Below are positions 33,288 to 42,035 of a stretch of DNA of 44,235 bases, piece by piece. The translations under genes and the position numbers were made by a program. Source of the stretch: an uncultured Erysipelotrichaceae bacterium (GTDB lineage: Bacteria > Bacillota_I > Bacilli_A > Erysipelotrichales > Erysipelotrichaceae); the NCBI GenBank assembly GCA_947385085.1, contig CANDJN010000016.1, positions 1-44,235 of the forward strand, in the 5' to 3' direction. Positions within the stretch are counted from its first letter, which is position 1, and each line of letters starts with the position of its first letter. The notes under the pieces are model-generated. The model was not told the origin of the DNA, made no database searches, and saw only the letters and a program-made list of their open reading frames with translations.

Positions 33288-34094
33288 ATGAAGAAAGTCA
33301 TACCGGTTTTAGCCGTATTGGGAAGTGCCGTAGCTTTTGCGGTATATAAGCTAAAAAAAGAAGAAAAGGCACAACTGCTGGATTTGGACGAAGGACTGTT
33401 GGAGGATGAGAATGTCGATTTTCATCATGAGGAAGTAGCCGAAGAAGAAGCATCCGAGCCTGAAAGTGAACCGGAAAATGAACCGGATGAGCCAATATCC
33501 CCTGAGCCTGAGGAAGAACCGATCATCAAGGAAGAAGAACCTGATTTTGCGACAACGGAAAAGAGTATCGATATTCCCGTAAGCGATATTCGGCAGCTGT
33601 TAAAGGAAGCAGCTGAGGAAACAGAATTGCGCGAACAGATGGAATCAATGATGAGGGAGAACGAAGCCGCAATGAATGCGGAAAGTGAGGAAACAACGGA
33701 AAGAGAAGCAGAGGATGAAGCTGAAGATATGGTAGATGAAGCAATATTTAATACACATTATCCGCATTTAACAAACCGTATGATTGATGATATTAATATG
33801 ATGACAAAGGAAGCCATTGAGGCGCTGGCACGAGATGGGGATGTACATTCTCATGAAAGACCGGTTCAGCATATGGTATCATTCCACAACAAGGAAGATA
33901 TGGAAAGCTTCAAGAACCGCGTCATTAACAAAGGCTTTGTGATTACCAAAGGTGAAGCGGAATGTGATTTGATCGTTCTGCATATTTCATCGATTGATGA
34001 AGAAAAACTGGTAAGTCATATTCTCTATTTGGCAGATCAGGCATATGCCTTCAACGGTGAGTACCGCGGATGGCAAAGTAAAGTAAGCTTCTAA
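33288..34094 (+). CDS. Membrane-anchored acidic protein with C-terminal RraB-like domain
   Basis: 268 residues. Residues 5-21 form a short hydrophobic anchor, followed by a highly acidic Glu/Pro-rich linker (about 25-150) that is probably disordered. The last 75 residues resemble the ferredoxin-like fold of RraB: MVSFHNKEDMESFKNRV, KGFVITKGEAECDLIVLH and the closing AYAFNGEYRGWQSKV, where G-E-Y-x-G-W is the diagnostic end. In E. coli RraB inhibits RNase E. Gram-positive degradosomes centre on RNase Y, a membrane-anchored enzyme, so a membrane-bound RraB-like protein could meet such a partner; this is speculative. GTGGTG is the only ribosome binding site-like sequence upstream. It is followed by a terminator. 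Confidence 0.65.
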   Translation: MKKVIPVLAVLGSAVAFAVYKLKKEEKAQLLDLDEGLLEDENVDFHHEEVAEEEASEPESEPENEPDEPISPEPEEEPIIKEEEPDFATTEKSIDIPVSDIRQLLKEAAEETELREQMESMMRENEAAMNAESEETTEREAEDEAEDMVDEAIFNTHYPHLTNRMIDDINMMTKEAIEALARDGDVHSHERPVQHMVSFHNKEDMESFKNRVINKGFVITKGEAECDLIVLHISSIDEEKLVSHILYLADQAYAFNGEYRGWQSKVSF

Positions 34095-34108
34095 TCATTC
34101 ATAATAAC

Positions 34109-34145
34109 AAGGAATTGCGGCATATTTAGCTACAGTTCCTTTTTA
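34109..34145 (+). terminator. Terminator after the RraB-like gene
   Basis: AAGGAATTG / CAGTTCCTT, nine pairs with one wobble and a 15-base loop, then TTTTTAT. Confidence 0.7.
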
Positions 34146-34230
34146 TATGTTGATCCAATTCTCCTTTATATTCATAAACAATGTTTTTAAAAATATCATA
34201 AGGGTGAAGGGTCATTGATCATGATTTGGA

Positions 34231-34259
34231 TTGCGGATTTTATAAAATACCAGTATAAT
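34231..34259 (+). promoter_or_regulatory. Promoter of the DUF308-fusion gene
   Basis: TTGCGG (34231-34236), 17 bases, then perfect TATAAT (34254-34259), 28 bases before the start codon. Confidence 0.7.
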
Positions 34260-34287
34260 GTTACACATCAAGAAGGGAGAAGCATAA

Positions 34288-35610
34288 ATGCTGAAAAGAA
34301 CGTTCAATTACTTTTCAATGGCGGTTACCGGACTTTTTTTCTGTATCTTAGGCATTTCCTTTCTGTTTGAAACATGGACGCCATGGAATTGGCTGTATGT
34401 TACGTTGATCTTCGGAATGATGATTGCGGCACTATTGCGGATATTAAACTTTTGTTTTAATTTTCATAAAGTAGAACGACGGCTTAAGCAGTTATCCGAT
34501 GTGATTCTATGGCTGTTTTTATTTATTTTGGCATTAACAAACAGCGATTTGTTTTATTTCCTTTTTCCCCGGCTCATCGGCGGTTGGATTTTATTACATG
34601 CCTTGGTGAAGCTCATTACCATTACGATAAAGATCAAGGATCATTTACCTGGTTGGATTCATTCCCTGATCTTTTTAATCGGTGATGGTTTGATGGCAGC
34701 GATACTGTTATGGAGACCGAATGAGTTTCCCCAGTTGGTGAATGTAGTAGTCGGATGTTATTTTATCATTTATGGCGGTAATGTTTTACTGGATTTTATA
34801 CGTGAAATTATTCCAGCGTCTCGCAAGGAACAGTGGGATCATTATTTTCAGCTCGCCTTACCGCCGTTTCTGGCTGCTTGGATTCCACCGACACTGCTTC
34901 ATACCATTTTAAACAAAGATCAGGATATCCAGGCACGCGCTGATTTTGCGATGATCAAGCAGGAGATTCCGATTGATTTGGAAGTGTTCGTTCATATGGC
35001 GCTCAAGGGTCCGGCGATGATGGGACATGTGGATTTGGCATACCGCGGTTTCATGTTTTCCTACGGCTGTTATGATCCGCATGAACGTCGCTGGCTCGGT
35101 ACGATGGGTGATGGTGTTTTACTAGTCGCGCCGAAAAAGGAGTATATTGAAAATTGTTTAAATAATGAAAACAAGGTGCTCGTAAGCTTCGGCATCGTCA
35201 TGAATGAAGCCCGTAAGCAGGCATTTAATCAACGGCTGCTGGAAACCTTTGATGAGCTGGAGGACTTTCATAGCGATGAAGAATTGATGCGCGCAAACAA
35301 ACCGATAAAGGGCGATGGCAGCGATTATTTATCACGAGTGACGAGAAATGTTTCCGATGCACATTTTTATAAATATCGCAGCGGAAAGTTTAAGACGTTT
35401 TTTGTGTTATCCAGTAACTGTGTGTTTTTTATTCGTCATTTGCTTGGCAGTATCGGTTTGAACTTATTGGAGTTAAGCGGTGTCGTATCACCGGGATCCT
35501 ATTTTGATTTTCTGAATAAGCAGTTTAAAAGCAATAAAAGCTTTGTGATTTCACGACGTATTTATACGAAGCGCAATATGAATTCGCAGGATGATAAAAA
35601 AGAAAAATAG
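34288..35610 (+). CDS. Six-helix DUF308/HdeD-like membrane protein fused to a permuted papain-fold domain
   Basis: 440 residues. The first 170 form about six helices in hairpin pairs, like HdeD/DUF308 proteins. The C-terminal 230 residues are soluble and show the conserved layout of circularly permuted NlpC/P60-like (DUF4105-type) papain folds. In these a histidine motif comes first (VHMALKGPAMMGHVDLAYRG; H247 the likely catalytic residue), then SYGCYDP, GDGVLLV and KVLVSFGIV, and a cysteine motif last (VLSSNCVFFIRHLL; C378). A PGSYFDFL motif follows. If active it could hydrolyse or transfer acyl or peptide groups near the membrane, probably on the cytoplasmic side. No activity has been shown; the reading rests on motif order. 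AAGGGAG precedes the ATG by 7-8 bases. Confidence 0.65.
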   Translation: MLKRTFNYFSMAVTGLFFCILGISFLFETWTPWNWLYVTLIFGMMIAALLRILNFCFNFHKVERRLKQLSDVILWLFLFILALTNSDLFYFLFPRLIGGWILLHALVKLITITIKIKDHLPGWIHSLIFLIGDGLMAAILLWRPNEFPQLVNVVVGCYFIIYGGNVLLDFIREIIPASRKEQWDHYFQLALPPFLAAWIPPTLLHTILNKDQDIQARADFAMIKQEIPIDLEVFVHMALKGPAMMGHVDLAYRGFMFSYGCYDPHERRWLGTMGDGVLLVAPKKEYIENCLNNENKVLVSFGIVMNEARKQAFNQRLLETFDELEDFHSDEELMRANKPIKGDGSDYLSRVTRNVSDAHFYKYRSGKFKTFFVLSSNCVFFIRHLLGSIGLNLLELSGVVSPGSYFDFLNKQFKSNKSFVISRRIYTKRNMNSQDDKKEK

Positions 35611-35619
35611 CGTATAAAT

Positions 35620-35659
35620 AAAGGATAGGCATATGATCTGCAATCTTGCATCCTTTTAT
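35620..35659 (+). terminator. Terminator after the DUF308-fusion gene
   Basis: AAAGGAT / ATCCTTT with an additional inner GCA/TGC pairing, followed by T-rich sequence. Weaker than the others because of the long loop. Confidence 0.55.
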
Positions 35660-35743
35660 CATAAGGAAATGCTTGTGTTAATAGTTGGACTCTACCTATC
35701 ATAAAGTCTGTTTTTACTAGATATGAAAAAATGAAAATTTTCA

Positions 35744-35772
35744 TTGACAAGTGATTTCGATTGATTTATCAT
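35744..35772 (+). promoter_or_regulatory. Promoter of the str operon
   Basis: Perfect -35 TTGACA (35744-35749), 17-base spacer, -10 TATCAT (35767-35772). Transcription should start near 35779, giving a leader of about 92 bases. Confidence 0.85.
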
Positions 35773-35794
35773 ATATAGGCAAGTGGATTTTATG

Positions 35795-35846
35795 ATTCCC
35801 CGCAAGGGGAATTCAATTTACACTGTAAAATGACACACCCGGAAAT
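35795..35846 (+). promoter_or_regulatory. Structured leader of the str operon
   Basis: A perfect hairpin ATTCCCC-GCAA-GGGGAAT (35795-35812) with a GNRA loop, then a second possible hairpin ACACAC / GTGTGT (about 35832-35851). Neither is followed by a U-run. They could protect the 5' end or bind a ribosomal protein; no known regulator motif recognised. Confidence 0.45.
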
Positions 35847-35870
35847 GTGTGTTTGTGAAAGGAGGATATT

Positions 35871-36293
35871 ATGCCAACAATTAATCAGTTAATTCGCAAG
35901 GGCCGTGAAAAAAGCGTGAACGTTTCAAAATCTCCGGCTCTGAATCGTGGGTACAATTCATTAAAGAAGCGTCCGACGAATTTGAGCGCACCGCAGAAGC
36001 GCGGCGTTTGTACGCGTGTCGGAACGATGACCCCGAAAAAACCGAACTCAGCATTGCGTAAATATGCCCGTGTACGCTTGAGTAACGGAATGGAGGTAAC
36101 CGCCTATATTCCGGGACAGGGACATAACCTGCAGGAGCATAGCGTCGTTTTGATTCGCGGCGGTCGTGTTAAGGATTTGCCAGGTGTTCGTTACCACATT
36201 ATTCGCGGTACCTTAGACTGCGCCGGTGTTGCGGACCGTAACCAGAGCCGTTCTTTGTACGGTGCCAAAAAACCAAAAAATGCTAAAAAATAG
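35871..36293 (+). CDS. rpsL: 30S ribosomal protein S12
   Basis: 140 residues. PTINQLIRKGRE opens the protein; the decoding-loop motifs TPKKPNSALRKYARVRLSNG and QEHSVVLIRGGRVKDLPGVR are intact, including the lysines (KKPNS, RVKDLPG) where streptomycin-resistance changes are known. These are wild-type. AAGGAGG precedes the ATG. Confidence 0.98.
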   Translation: MPTINQLIRKGREKSVNVSKSPALNRGYNSLKKRPTNLSAPQKRGVCTRVGTMTPKKPNSALRKYARVRLSNGMEVTAYIPGQGHNLQEHSVVLIRGGRVKDLPGVRYHIIRGTLDCAGVADRNQSRSLYGAKKPKNAKK

Positions 36294-36321
36294 CCAGTCA
36301 TGATGAAAGGAGGAAATTTAG

Positions 36322-36792
36322 ATGCCTAGAAAAGGACATATTGCGAAACGTGATGTATTAGTAGATCCGATCTATAACTCCAAGCTGGTCACTCGTCTGA
36401 TCAACAAAATCATGATTGATGGTAAAAGAGGAGTTGCACAGAAAATACTGTACAATGCGTTTGATATTATTGAAGTAAAAACCGGACGGAAACCGATGGA
36501 AGTATTCGAGGAAGCGTTGGAAAACGTAATGCCGATGCTGGAGCTGAAGGTTCGCCGGGTCGGCGGTGCCAATTATCAGGTACCGGTGGAAGTATCCCAG
36601 GAGCGTCGTTTAACCTTGGGATTGCGCTGGATTGTCAACTATGCAAGACTGCGTAATGAAAAAACGATGGAACAGCGTTTGGCGGCGGAAATTATGGATG
36701 CTGCAAACGGCAGCGGAGCCTCTGTGAAGAAACGCGAGGATACGCATAAGATGGCAGAGGCAAACAAAGCGTTTGCACACTATCGCTGGTAA
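36322..36792 (+). CDS. rpsG: 30S ribosomal protein S7
   Basis: 156 residues. PRKGHIAKRDVLVDPIYNS begins it and the end MAEANKAFAHYRW is the standard C-terminus. S7 starts assembly of the 30S head and contacts E-site tRNA; in E. coli it represses this operon. AAGGAGG is present. 28 bases follow rpsL; 17 precede fusA. Confidence 0.98.
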   Translation: MPRKGHIAKRDVLVDPIYNSKLVTRLINKIMIDGKRGVAQKILYNAFDIIEVKTGRKPMEVFEEALENVMPMLELKVRRVGGANYQVPVEVSQERRLTLGLRWIVNYARLRNEKTMEQRLAAEIMDAANGSGASVKKREDTHKMAEANKAFAHYRW

Positions 36793-36809
36793 GAAAGGAG
36801 TCATGAATA

Positions 36810-38888
36810 ATGGGACGTGCATTTTCATTAGAGAAAACTCGTAATATTGGTATCATGGCTCATATTGATGCCGGTAAGACCACAACGACTGAACGTATTC
36901 TGTATTATACCGGTGTTAACCACAAAATCGGTGAAACCCATGACGGTGCTTCTACGATGGACTGGATGGCACAAGAACAGGAACGTGGTATTACCATCAC
37001 TTCTGCGGCGACAACGGCGCAGTGGAAGGAACATCGCATTAACATCATCGATACTCCGGGACACGTGGACTTCACCGTTGAGGTAGAGCGTTCCTTGCGT
37101 GTATTGGACGGTGCCGTAACGGTATTGGATGCCAAAGCCGGTGTTGAGCCGCAGACGGAAACCGTTTGGCGTCAGGCAACCACCTATGGTGTACCGCGTA
37201 TCGTATTCTGTAACAAGATGGATGCGACCGGTGCGGACTTCCTGATGTCATGCGGTACGATCGTGGATCGCTTAGGAGCGAAATCCTGCCCGATCCAATT
37301 ACCGATCGGCGCAGAGAGCACCTTTACCGGCATCGTGGATATCATTGAGCGCAAGGCAGAAATCTATACCAATGATCTCGGTACAGAGATTCAGGAAAGC
37401 GAAGTACCGGAGGATTTGAAGGATCTTTGCGAAGAATACCGCAGTAAGCTGTTAGAATATCTGGCAGATTATGATGAAGATATGATGATGATGGTCTTGG
37501 AAGGAGAAGAACCCGATATTCCAATGATCAAAACCGTATTGCGTAAGGCTGTATGTGCCGGTGATTTCTTCCCGGTATTGTGTGGTTCCGCGTACAAAAA
37601 CAAAGGTGTACAGATGGTGCTGGATGCCGTAGTGGATTACTTGCCTTCACCGTTAGATGTACCGGCTATCAAGGGTACGGATATGGACGGCAATGAGATC
37701 GTTCGTCACTCCAGTGATGAAGAACCGTTCTCCGCTTTGGCATTCAAAATCGCAACCGATCCATTCGTCGGTAAATTGGCTTATTTCCGCGTATATTCCG
37801 GAACGGCCAAAGCAGGAAGCTACATCTATAACTCAACTAAGGGCAAAAAAGAACGTTTTGGTCGTATTGTACAGATGCACGCCAATGCGCGTAAAGAGAT
37901 CGATATGGTTTATGCCGGAGATATTGCGGCAGCCGTTGGTTTGAAGGATACGGGAACAGGTGATACGCTTTGTGATGAGAACTCACAGGTTATTTTGGAA
38001 TCCATGGTATTCCCGGAGCCGGTGATTCGTATGTCACTGGAGCCGAAGACCAAAGCGGATCAGGACAAGATGGGTCTTGCCTTATCCAAATTGGCTGAAG
38101 AAGATCCGACCTTTAAAACCTATACCGATCAGGAAACCGGACAGACGATTATCGCCGGTGTTGGTGAATTGCATTTGGATATTATCGTCGATCGTCTGCG
38201 CCGCGAATTTAAGGTAGAAGCCAATGTCGGACAGCCGCAAGTTGCTTATCGAGAAACGATTCGTGCTACTGCCGATTGTGAAGGTAAATATATTAAACAG
38301 TCCGGTGGTCGTGGTCAGTACGGTCACGTATGGATTAAGTTTGAGCCGAATGAAGAAGGCAAAGGCTTTGAATTCGTAGATGCGACAGTAGGCGGCAGTG
38401 TGCCGCGTGAATACATCAAACCGACTCAGGAAGGTTTGGAAGACGCGTTGGATCGCGGTATGGTAGCCGGCTATCCCGTTATTGATATTAAGGCCACACT
38501 GTTTGATGGTTCCTACCACGATGTCGATTCTTCGGAAATGGCATATAAAATTGCGGCTTCCATGGCACTGAAAGAAGCGGCCAAGAAATGTAAGCCTGTG
38601 ATTTTAGAGCCGATTATGGAAGTCGAAGTAACGGCACCGCAGGAATACCTCGGTTCTGTCATGGGCGATGTCAGCTCCCGCCGCGGTAACATCACCGATC
38701 AGGAAGAACGCGGAAATGCGATCATTGTGAAAGCGATGATTCCGTTGTCAGAAATGTTTGGTTACGTAACGGATTTGCGTAGCTTTACGCAGGGACGCGG
38801 TAACTATTCGATGAAATTCGACCATTACTATGAAGTGCCGAAGAGCATTGCGGAAAAGATCATTAAAAACAACAGTTCCGACAATTAA
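36810..38888 (+). CDS. fusA: Elongation factor G
   Basis: 692 residues, the normal length. GTPase motifs are AHIDAGKTTTTER, the switch II DTPGHVDFT and NKMDATGAD; later domains include GVGELHLDIIVDRL and the C-terminal fold up to VPKSIAEKI. EF-G drives translocation after peptide-bond formation and splits ribosomes with RRF. AAGGAG precedes the ATG. It is followed by a 73-base gap with a promoter for tuf. Confidence 0.98.
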   Translation: MGRAFSLEKTRNIGIMAHIDAGKTTTTERILYYTGVNHKIGETHDGASTMDWMAQEQERGITITSAATTAQWKEHRINIIDTPGHVDFTVEVERSLRVLDGAVTVLDAKAGVEPQTETVWRQATTYGVPRIVFCNKMDATGADFLMSCGTIVDRLGAKSCPIQLPIGAESTFTGIVDIIERKAEIYTNDLGTEIQESEVPEDLKDLCEEYRSKLLEYLADYDEDMMMMVLEGEEPDIPMIKTVLRKAVCAGDFFPVLCGSAYKNKGVQMVLDAVVDYLPSPLDVPAIKGTDMDGNEIVRHSSDEEPFSALAFKIATDPFVGKLAYFRVYSGTAKAGSYIYNSTKGKKERFGRIVQMHANARKEIDMVYAGDIAAAVGLKDTGTGDTLCDENSQVILESMVFPEPVIRMSLEPKTKADQDKMGLALSKLAEEDPTFKTYTDQETGQTIIAGVGELHLDIIVDRLRREFKVEANVGQPQVAYRETIRATADCEGKYIKQSGGRGQYGHVWIKFEPNEEGKGFEFVDATVGGSVPREYIKPTQEGLEDALDRGMVAGYPVIDIKATLFDGSYHDVDSSEMAYKIAASMALKEAAKKCKPVILEPIMEVEVTAPQEYLGSVMGDVSSRRGNITDQEERGNAIIVKAMIPLSEMFGYVTDLRSFTQGRGNYSMKFDHYYEVPKSIAEKIIKNNSSDN

Positions 38889-38891
38889 TTG

Positions 38892-38920
38892 TTGCTTTTA
38901 TGAGGCGTTTGAATTAAAAT
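38892..38920 (+). promoter_or_regulatory. Internal promoter of tuf
   Basis: TTGCTT (38892-38897), 17 bases, TAAAAT (38915-38920) in the fusA-tuf gap. It would give extra EF-Tu independent of the rest of the operon. Confidence 0.5.
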
Positions 38921-38961
38921 ATACTTGATGGAAAAAAACCAATAAGGAGGAAATTTAGAAA

Positions 38962-40146
38962 ATGGCTAAAGAAAAATTTGACCGTTCGAAAACCCATGTT
39001 AACATTGGAACGATCGGACACGTTGATCACGGTAAAACAACTTTAACTGCTGCAATTACGAACGTACTTGCAAAAGAAGGTATGGCACAGGCTACTGCCT
39101 ATGATCAGATTGACGGTGCGCCGGAAGAAAAAGAGCGTGGTATTACAATCAACACCGCTCACGTAGAATATCAGACGGCAACTCGTCACTATGCACACGT
39201 TGACTGCCCGGGACATGCCGATTATGTAAAGAACATGATCACCGGTGCTGCTCAGATGGATGGTGCTATCTTGGTTGTTGCGGCTTCTGATGGTCCGATG
39301 CCTCAGACTCGTGAGCACATCTTGCTTGCTCGTCAGGTAGGTGTTCCTTACATCGTTGTATTCTTGAATAAATGCGACATGGTTGATGATGATGAATTGA
39401 TCGACTTGGTTGAAATGGAAGTACGTGAATTGTTAAGCGAATATGGCTTTGATGGTGACAATGCGCCGGTTATCCGCGGTTCTGCATTGAAGGCATTAGA
39501 GGGTGACGCTAACTACGTAGGCGCTATCAAGGAATTGATGGATGCTGTTGACAAATTCATTCCGGATCCGGTTCGTGAAACTGACAAACCGTTCTTGATG
39601 TCCGTAGAGGATGTTATGACGATTACCGGACGTGGTACCGTAGCTACCGGACGTGTTGAGCGTGGTGAAGTGAAGCTGAGCGAGGAAGTTGAAATCGTTG
39701 GTATTCACGAAACTCGTAAAACTGTTATTACCGGTTTGGAAATGTTCCGTAAGCAGTTGGATGTAGCGCAGGCCGGTGACAACATCGGTGCCCTGCTGCG
39801 TGGTATTAACCGCGATGAAATTCAGCGTGGACAGGTCTTGGCAAAGCCGGGATCCGTTAATCCGCATACCAACTTTAAAGCACAGGTGTATATCCTGACT
39901 AAAGAAGAAGGTGGACGTCATACTCCGTTCGTTTCTAACTATCGTCCGCAGTTCTACTTCCGTACAACTGACGTTACCGGCGTTATCACTTTGCCGGAAG
40001 GCACTGACATGGTTATGCCTGGCGATAACGTAGAAATGACCGTAGAATTGATCGCTCCGATCGCTATCGAAAACAACACGAAGTTCTCAATCCGTGAGGG
40101 TGGACGTACGGTTGGTTCCGGTAACGTAACAGAAATCATTAAATAA
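38962..40146 (+). CDS. tuf: Elongation factor Tu
   Basis: 394 residues. GTPase motifs are GTIGHVDHGKTT, the switch II DCPGHADY and NKCD; domain 2 begins near PFLMSVEDVMTITGRGTV, and the end is REGGRTVGSGNVTEI. EF-Tu carries aminoacyl-tRNA to the A site. AAGGAGG is present and the codon choice is strongly biased, as expected for a highly expressed gene. It ends at a strong terminator. Confidence 0.98.
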   Translation: MAKEKFDRSKTHVNIGTIGHVDHGKTTLTAAITNVLAKEGMAQATAYDQIDGAPEEKERGITINTAHVEYQTATRHYAHVDCPGHADYVKNMITGAAQMDGAILVVAASDGPMPQTREHILLARQVGVPYIVVFLNKCDMVDDDELIDLVEMEVRELLSEYGFDGDNAPVIRGSALKALEGDANYVGAIKELMDAVDKFIPDPVRETDKPFLMSVEDVMTITGRGTVATGRVERGEVKLSEEVEIVGIHETRKTVITGLEMFRKQLDVAQAGDNIGALLRGINRDEIQRGQVLAKPGSVNPHTNFKAQVYILTKEEGGRHTPFVSNYRPQFYFRTTDVTGVITLPEGTDMVMPGDNVEMTVELIAPIAIENNTKFSIREGGRTVGSGNVTEIIK

Positions 40147-40160
40147 GAATAACAAACGAC

Positions 40161-40183
40161 AAAGAGTGCGAAAGCGCTCTTTT
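40161..40183 (+). terminator. Terminator of the str operon
   Basis: AAAGAGTGC-GAAA-GCGCTCTTT: nine pairs (one T-G) with a GNRA tetraloop, followed by T. Confidence 0.9.
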
Positions 40184-40310
40184 CGTATGCATGAAAAATA
40201 CTCTCCCTCAATGATTTTACATAAACACTCAATCATTTGTACTATAATTTCTTAATATAATCAAGTATAATAAGGTTATCGAGAATTGCAGGAAGGAGTC
40301 CTATGAAAAA

Positions 40311-40651
40311 TGGGACCGATTGATTTTGTGAAACGATTAAAAGAGCGGATGCTTATTGAATTTGAAAAACAAGATCGTAGCGGTGTTTATGGCTTTACGC
40401 AGCGTTTAATGGCATACATTCCAATAAAATAGAGGGGAGTGCTTTAACGCAACGTCAGACTGCATCTATATTTGAAACCGGTACACTGTACGCAGATGAC
40501 AATGATGTTATCTTTCGTACCAAGGATATTGAAAACCATAGAAGATATAGCGATGTTCCACGCCAAGTTTGAGAACATACATCCATTCCAAGATGGAGAC
40601 GGTCGTGTTTGCTATCCTCTGTGCCTTTTGCTATTTCTCCATTATGATTAG
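40311..40651 (+). pseudogene. Fic-family protein pseudogene
   Basis: Reading across frames recovers pieces of a Fic AMP-transferase-type protein. First frame from 40311: ATG ... SGVYGFTQRLMAY, then a one-base deletion near 40418 moves the frame to SNKIEGSALTQRQTASIFET and FRTKDIE. A large internal deletion then joins to EDIAMFHAKFENIHPF, and the Fic loop reads HPFQDGDGRV, with Asp in place of the Asn of HPFxDGNGR and no final arginine. The text after that is nonsense and stops. Intact relatives have about 250-330 residues. The gene is therefore dead: frameshift, deletion and a damaged active-site loop. AAGGAG before 40303 may be its ribosome binding site relic. Confidence 0.8.
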
Positions 40652-40753
40652 CAACCATCACCTATAAATGGTAAAAGTTAGCATATATACAAAGCATAAA
40701 TAACACATTTATGACAAATCATAGTCTTATTTAATTATATTCGCTTATTTTGA
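40652..40753. other. AT-rich intergenic sequence before the sigma-factor promoter
   Basis: About 100 bases with no gene seen; the strongest AT-richness in the window. Confidence 0.3.
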
Positions 40754-40782
40754 TTGACAAATTAATTAATTATTTGTATCCT
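40754..40782 (+). promoter_or_regulatory. Promoter of the sigma-factor gene
   Basis: Perfect TTGACA (40754-40759), 17 bases, TATCCT (40777-40782), 18 bases before the ATG. The sequence resembles a housekeeping promoter. Confidence 0.65.
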
Positions 40783-40800
40783 TATATCAGGAGTGATGTT

Positions 40801-41871
40801 ATGGAAAAGACCAGTGTCTCATTGATCAAGCAGGTTCAAGAGGGCGTAGAGACGGCTTTTGATGAGCTATTTTCATCGCTTTATAAGACTGTCTATTATA
40901 CTGCCTATCGTATTTGTAAAAGTGATGATGACGCAAAGGAAGTCGCACAACAGACCTTTATTCAAGTTCATCGTTCTATAAAATCACTCAATGATCCCAA
41001 TACATTTGATGTATGGCTGCATCGCATTGTGGTGAATAAATGCTACAACCTGTTTGCGAAACGCAAGGATGTTACGATGGATCCAGACACCAATGTCGCG
41101 TTAAAAAATAAAGCCGAATATCGCGATTATTTAATACCGCAGTCGGCGAGTCGTCGTCAAAGCGATTTGGATATATTGAATCAGATGATTGATGAATTAC
41201 CGGAGAAATACCGGACATTATTAATCTTAACGTATTACTGCGAATACAGTATGGAGGAAGTTGCTGATATTGTTGATATGCCGGTTGGAACGGTAAAATC
41301 ACGTTTATTTGCTGCACGTTCATTACTAAAAAAGAAGGTAATTGAATATGAGAAATTATCCGGCATGGAATTGAATTTTCACGAGCTGTCACCGATGCTG
41401 CTCATTGCGGCTTATGCGGCGGCTTATCAGAGTCTGAATGTTACCGTTCCCATCAGCGCTCTCGTTGGCTCTGCTAAAAATTGGCTTCATCGTTTTGCAC
41501 AAAGCGGGAAATTTGCGAAGGGCGCAATGATTTCCTTATCTGCGGCGGTGGGGATCTCGGCGGCAGGATTCATCTATACGCAAATCTCAGCGAATCCCAT
41601 TGAACAGAATTCAAGCACATCGTTTCACTATTTGGAAAATGAAGAAGTCTTTCAACCGGTCATCTTGGACGATGTAACTTATATGACCCCTTATGAGGCC
41701 TATTATTCTTTATTGGTATTTGCGCATTGCGAAGTGGAAATGAAAGCGATGTCGCAGGATGAGCTATTGCACTTTAAACCGCTTTATGATGCGTTAAAAG
41801 CAAGTAATGGTTCTTACTATCATCAGTTGCAGGAGATGGGCTGGGAAAAAGCTTATCTTGCATTGTTATGA
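40801..41871 (+). CDS. ECF-type sigma factor with transmembrane and extracytoplasmic C-terminal extension
   Basis: 356 residues. Sigma region 2 (residues about 20-90: YRICKSDDDAKEVAQQTFIQ) and region 4 (130-180: ELPEKYRTLLILTYYCEYSM then GTVKSRLFAARSLLKKK) are typical of ECF sigma factors. Unlike ordinary ECF factors (about 180 residues) it continues with a linker, one predicted helix (about 238-262, GAMISLSAAVGISAAGFIYT) and about 95 residues outside the membrane. This would tether the sigma factor and fuse the sensor/anti-sigma role into one chain. Release could need proteolysis. The ATG at 40801 is used because AGGAG is 8-9 bases before it and the promoter overlaps an in-frame TTG at 40750. 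Directly upstream of a large surface protein. Confidence 0.85.
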   Translation: MEKTSVSLIKQVQEGVETAFDELFSSLYKTVYYTAYRICKSDDDAKEVAQQTFIQVHRSIKSLNDPNTFDVWLHRIVVNKCYNLFAKRKDVTMDPDTNVALKNKAEYRDYLIPQSASRRQSDLDILNQMIDELPEKYRTLLILTYYCEYSMEEVADIVDMPVGTVKSRLFAARSLLKKKVIEYEKLSGMELNFHELSPMLLIAAYAAAYQSLNVTVPISALVGSAKNWLHRFAQSGKFAKGAMISLSAAVGISAAGFIYTQISANPIEQNSSTSFHYLENEEVFQPVILDDVTYMTPYEAYYSLLVFAHCEVEMKAMSQDELLHFKPLYDALKASNGSYYHQLQEMGWEKAYLALL

Positions 41872-41915
41872 AAAAAATAAAAAAATAATATATTTATGAA
41901 AAAAAACAGAACCGA

Positions 41916-41960
41916 CTCTAATCTCATCTTGTCTGTAGGGTGAGATTAGAGGATTTTTAT
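41916..41960 (+). terminator. Strong terminator after the sigma gene
   Basis: CTCTAATCTCA / TGAGATTAGAG, an 11-base perfect stem with a 14-base loop, followed by GATTTTTAT. It lies between the sigma-factor gene and the surface-protein gene, so the latter needs its own promoter or read-through. Confidence 0.85.
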
Positions 41961-42035
41961 TATAGGGGGACTGTATCCAAATTTTGGAAGACAGCTTTTC
42001 GTGGTGGTTATAGATCAAAGAAAGGGCGATTGGTT

